Shown one piece after another: positions 5,762-5,766 of a stretch of DNA of 5,766 nt (its first letter is position 1; the number at the start of each line of letters is the position of its first letter). Source of the stretch: Hyphomicrobiaceae bacterium (lineage in GTDB: Bacteria > Pseudomonadota > Alphaproteobacteria > Rhizobiales > MH13); the NCBI GenBank assembly GCA_020442235.1, contig JAGRKQ010000172.1, positions 7,577 through 13,342 of the forward strand, written 5' to 3'. The notes under the pieces are model-generated. The model was not told the DNA's origin. It saw nothing but the letters and a program-made list of their open reading frames with translations, and searched no databases. The position numbers were made by a program, and so were the translations under genes.

Positions 5762-5766
5762 ATGAA
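5762..5766 (+). CDS. Start of an unidentified gene, cut by the window end
   Basis: ATG at 5762-5764 preceded by the strong SD AAGGAGG at 5751-5757, four bases from the start codon. Only the initiator codon and two bases of codon 2 (AA) are inside the window, so nothing can be said about the product. The long structured leader suggests that its translation is controlled. Confidence 0.7.

Noticed and set aside
5539..5763. Minus-strand 74-codon frame
   Set aside because: It would start on the complement of the next gene's SD and start codon, has no purine-rich site visible within the window, and ends in the AT-rich promoter-like stretch.

Overview
The window looks like chromosomal DNA of an alphaproteobacterium, most likely of the order Hyphomicrobiales (Rhizobiales). 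This rests on three things: the GC-rich coding DNA with sharply AT-rich promoter regions, a rhizobial-type BcsA-BcsB cellulose synthase pair, and a small periplasmic thioredoxin-like protein divergent from a short CcdA. The genus cannot be fixed from the sequence.

Positions 1-3699, minus strand: a two-gene stretch of a bacterial cellulose synthase operon. bcsA (3699-1441) encodes the membrane glycosyltransferase with a C-terminal c-di-GMP-binding PilZ domain. bcsB (1425 down to the window edge) encodes its exported partner, of which the first 475 codons are present. The genes are 15 bp apart and each has its own Shine-Dalgarno sequence (SD). Together they would polymerise UDP-glucose into beta-1,4-glucan and move it across the inner membrane when c-di-GMP is high.

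Positions 3700-4271: a 570-bp stretch with no convincing gene. Its bcsA-proximal part (about 3721-3930) is an AT-rich island of about 27% GC by hand count, holding a -10-like hexamer and several inverted repeats; it presumably carries the bcsA promoter and regulatory sites. The rest (about 3931-4271) has ordinary GC content and holds only short hairpins.

Positions 4272-5501: a divergent pair for periplasmic thiol redox chemistry. On the minus strand is a 128-residue exported thioredoxin-fold protein with a CPYC active site. On the plus strand is CcdA, the membrane protein that carries electrons from cytoplasmic thioredoxin to periplasmic thiol proteins. The natural inference is that CcdA keeps this neighbour reduced.

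Positions 5502-5766: an AT-rich promoter-like stretch, then a leader of about 160 nt before the start codon of a new plus-strand gene that leaves the window after two bases of codon 2. The leader holds a 26-codon small ORF with its own SD and a pyrimidine-rich element that can base-pair with the SD of the downstream gene. This leader is the most interesting unexplained item here. Coding content is otherwise well-known families.
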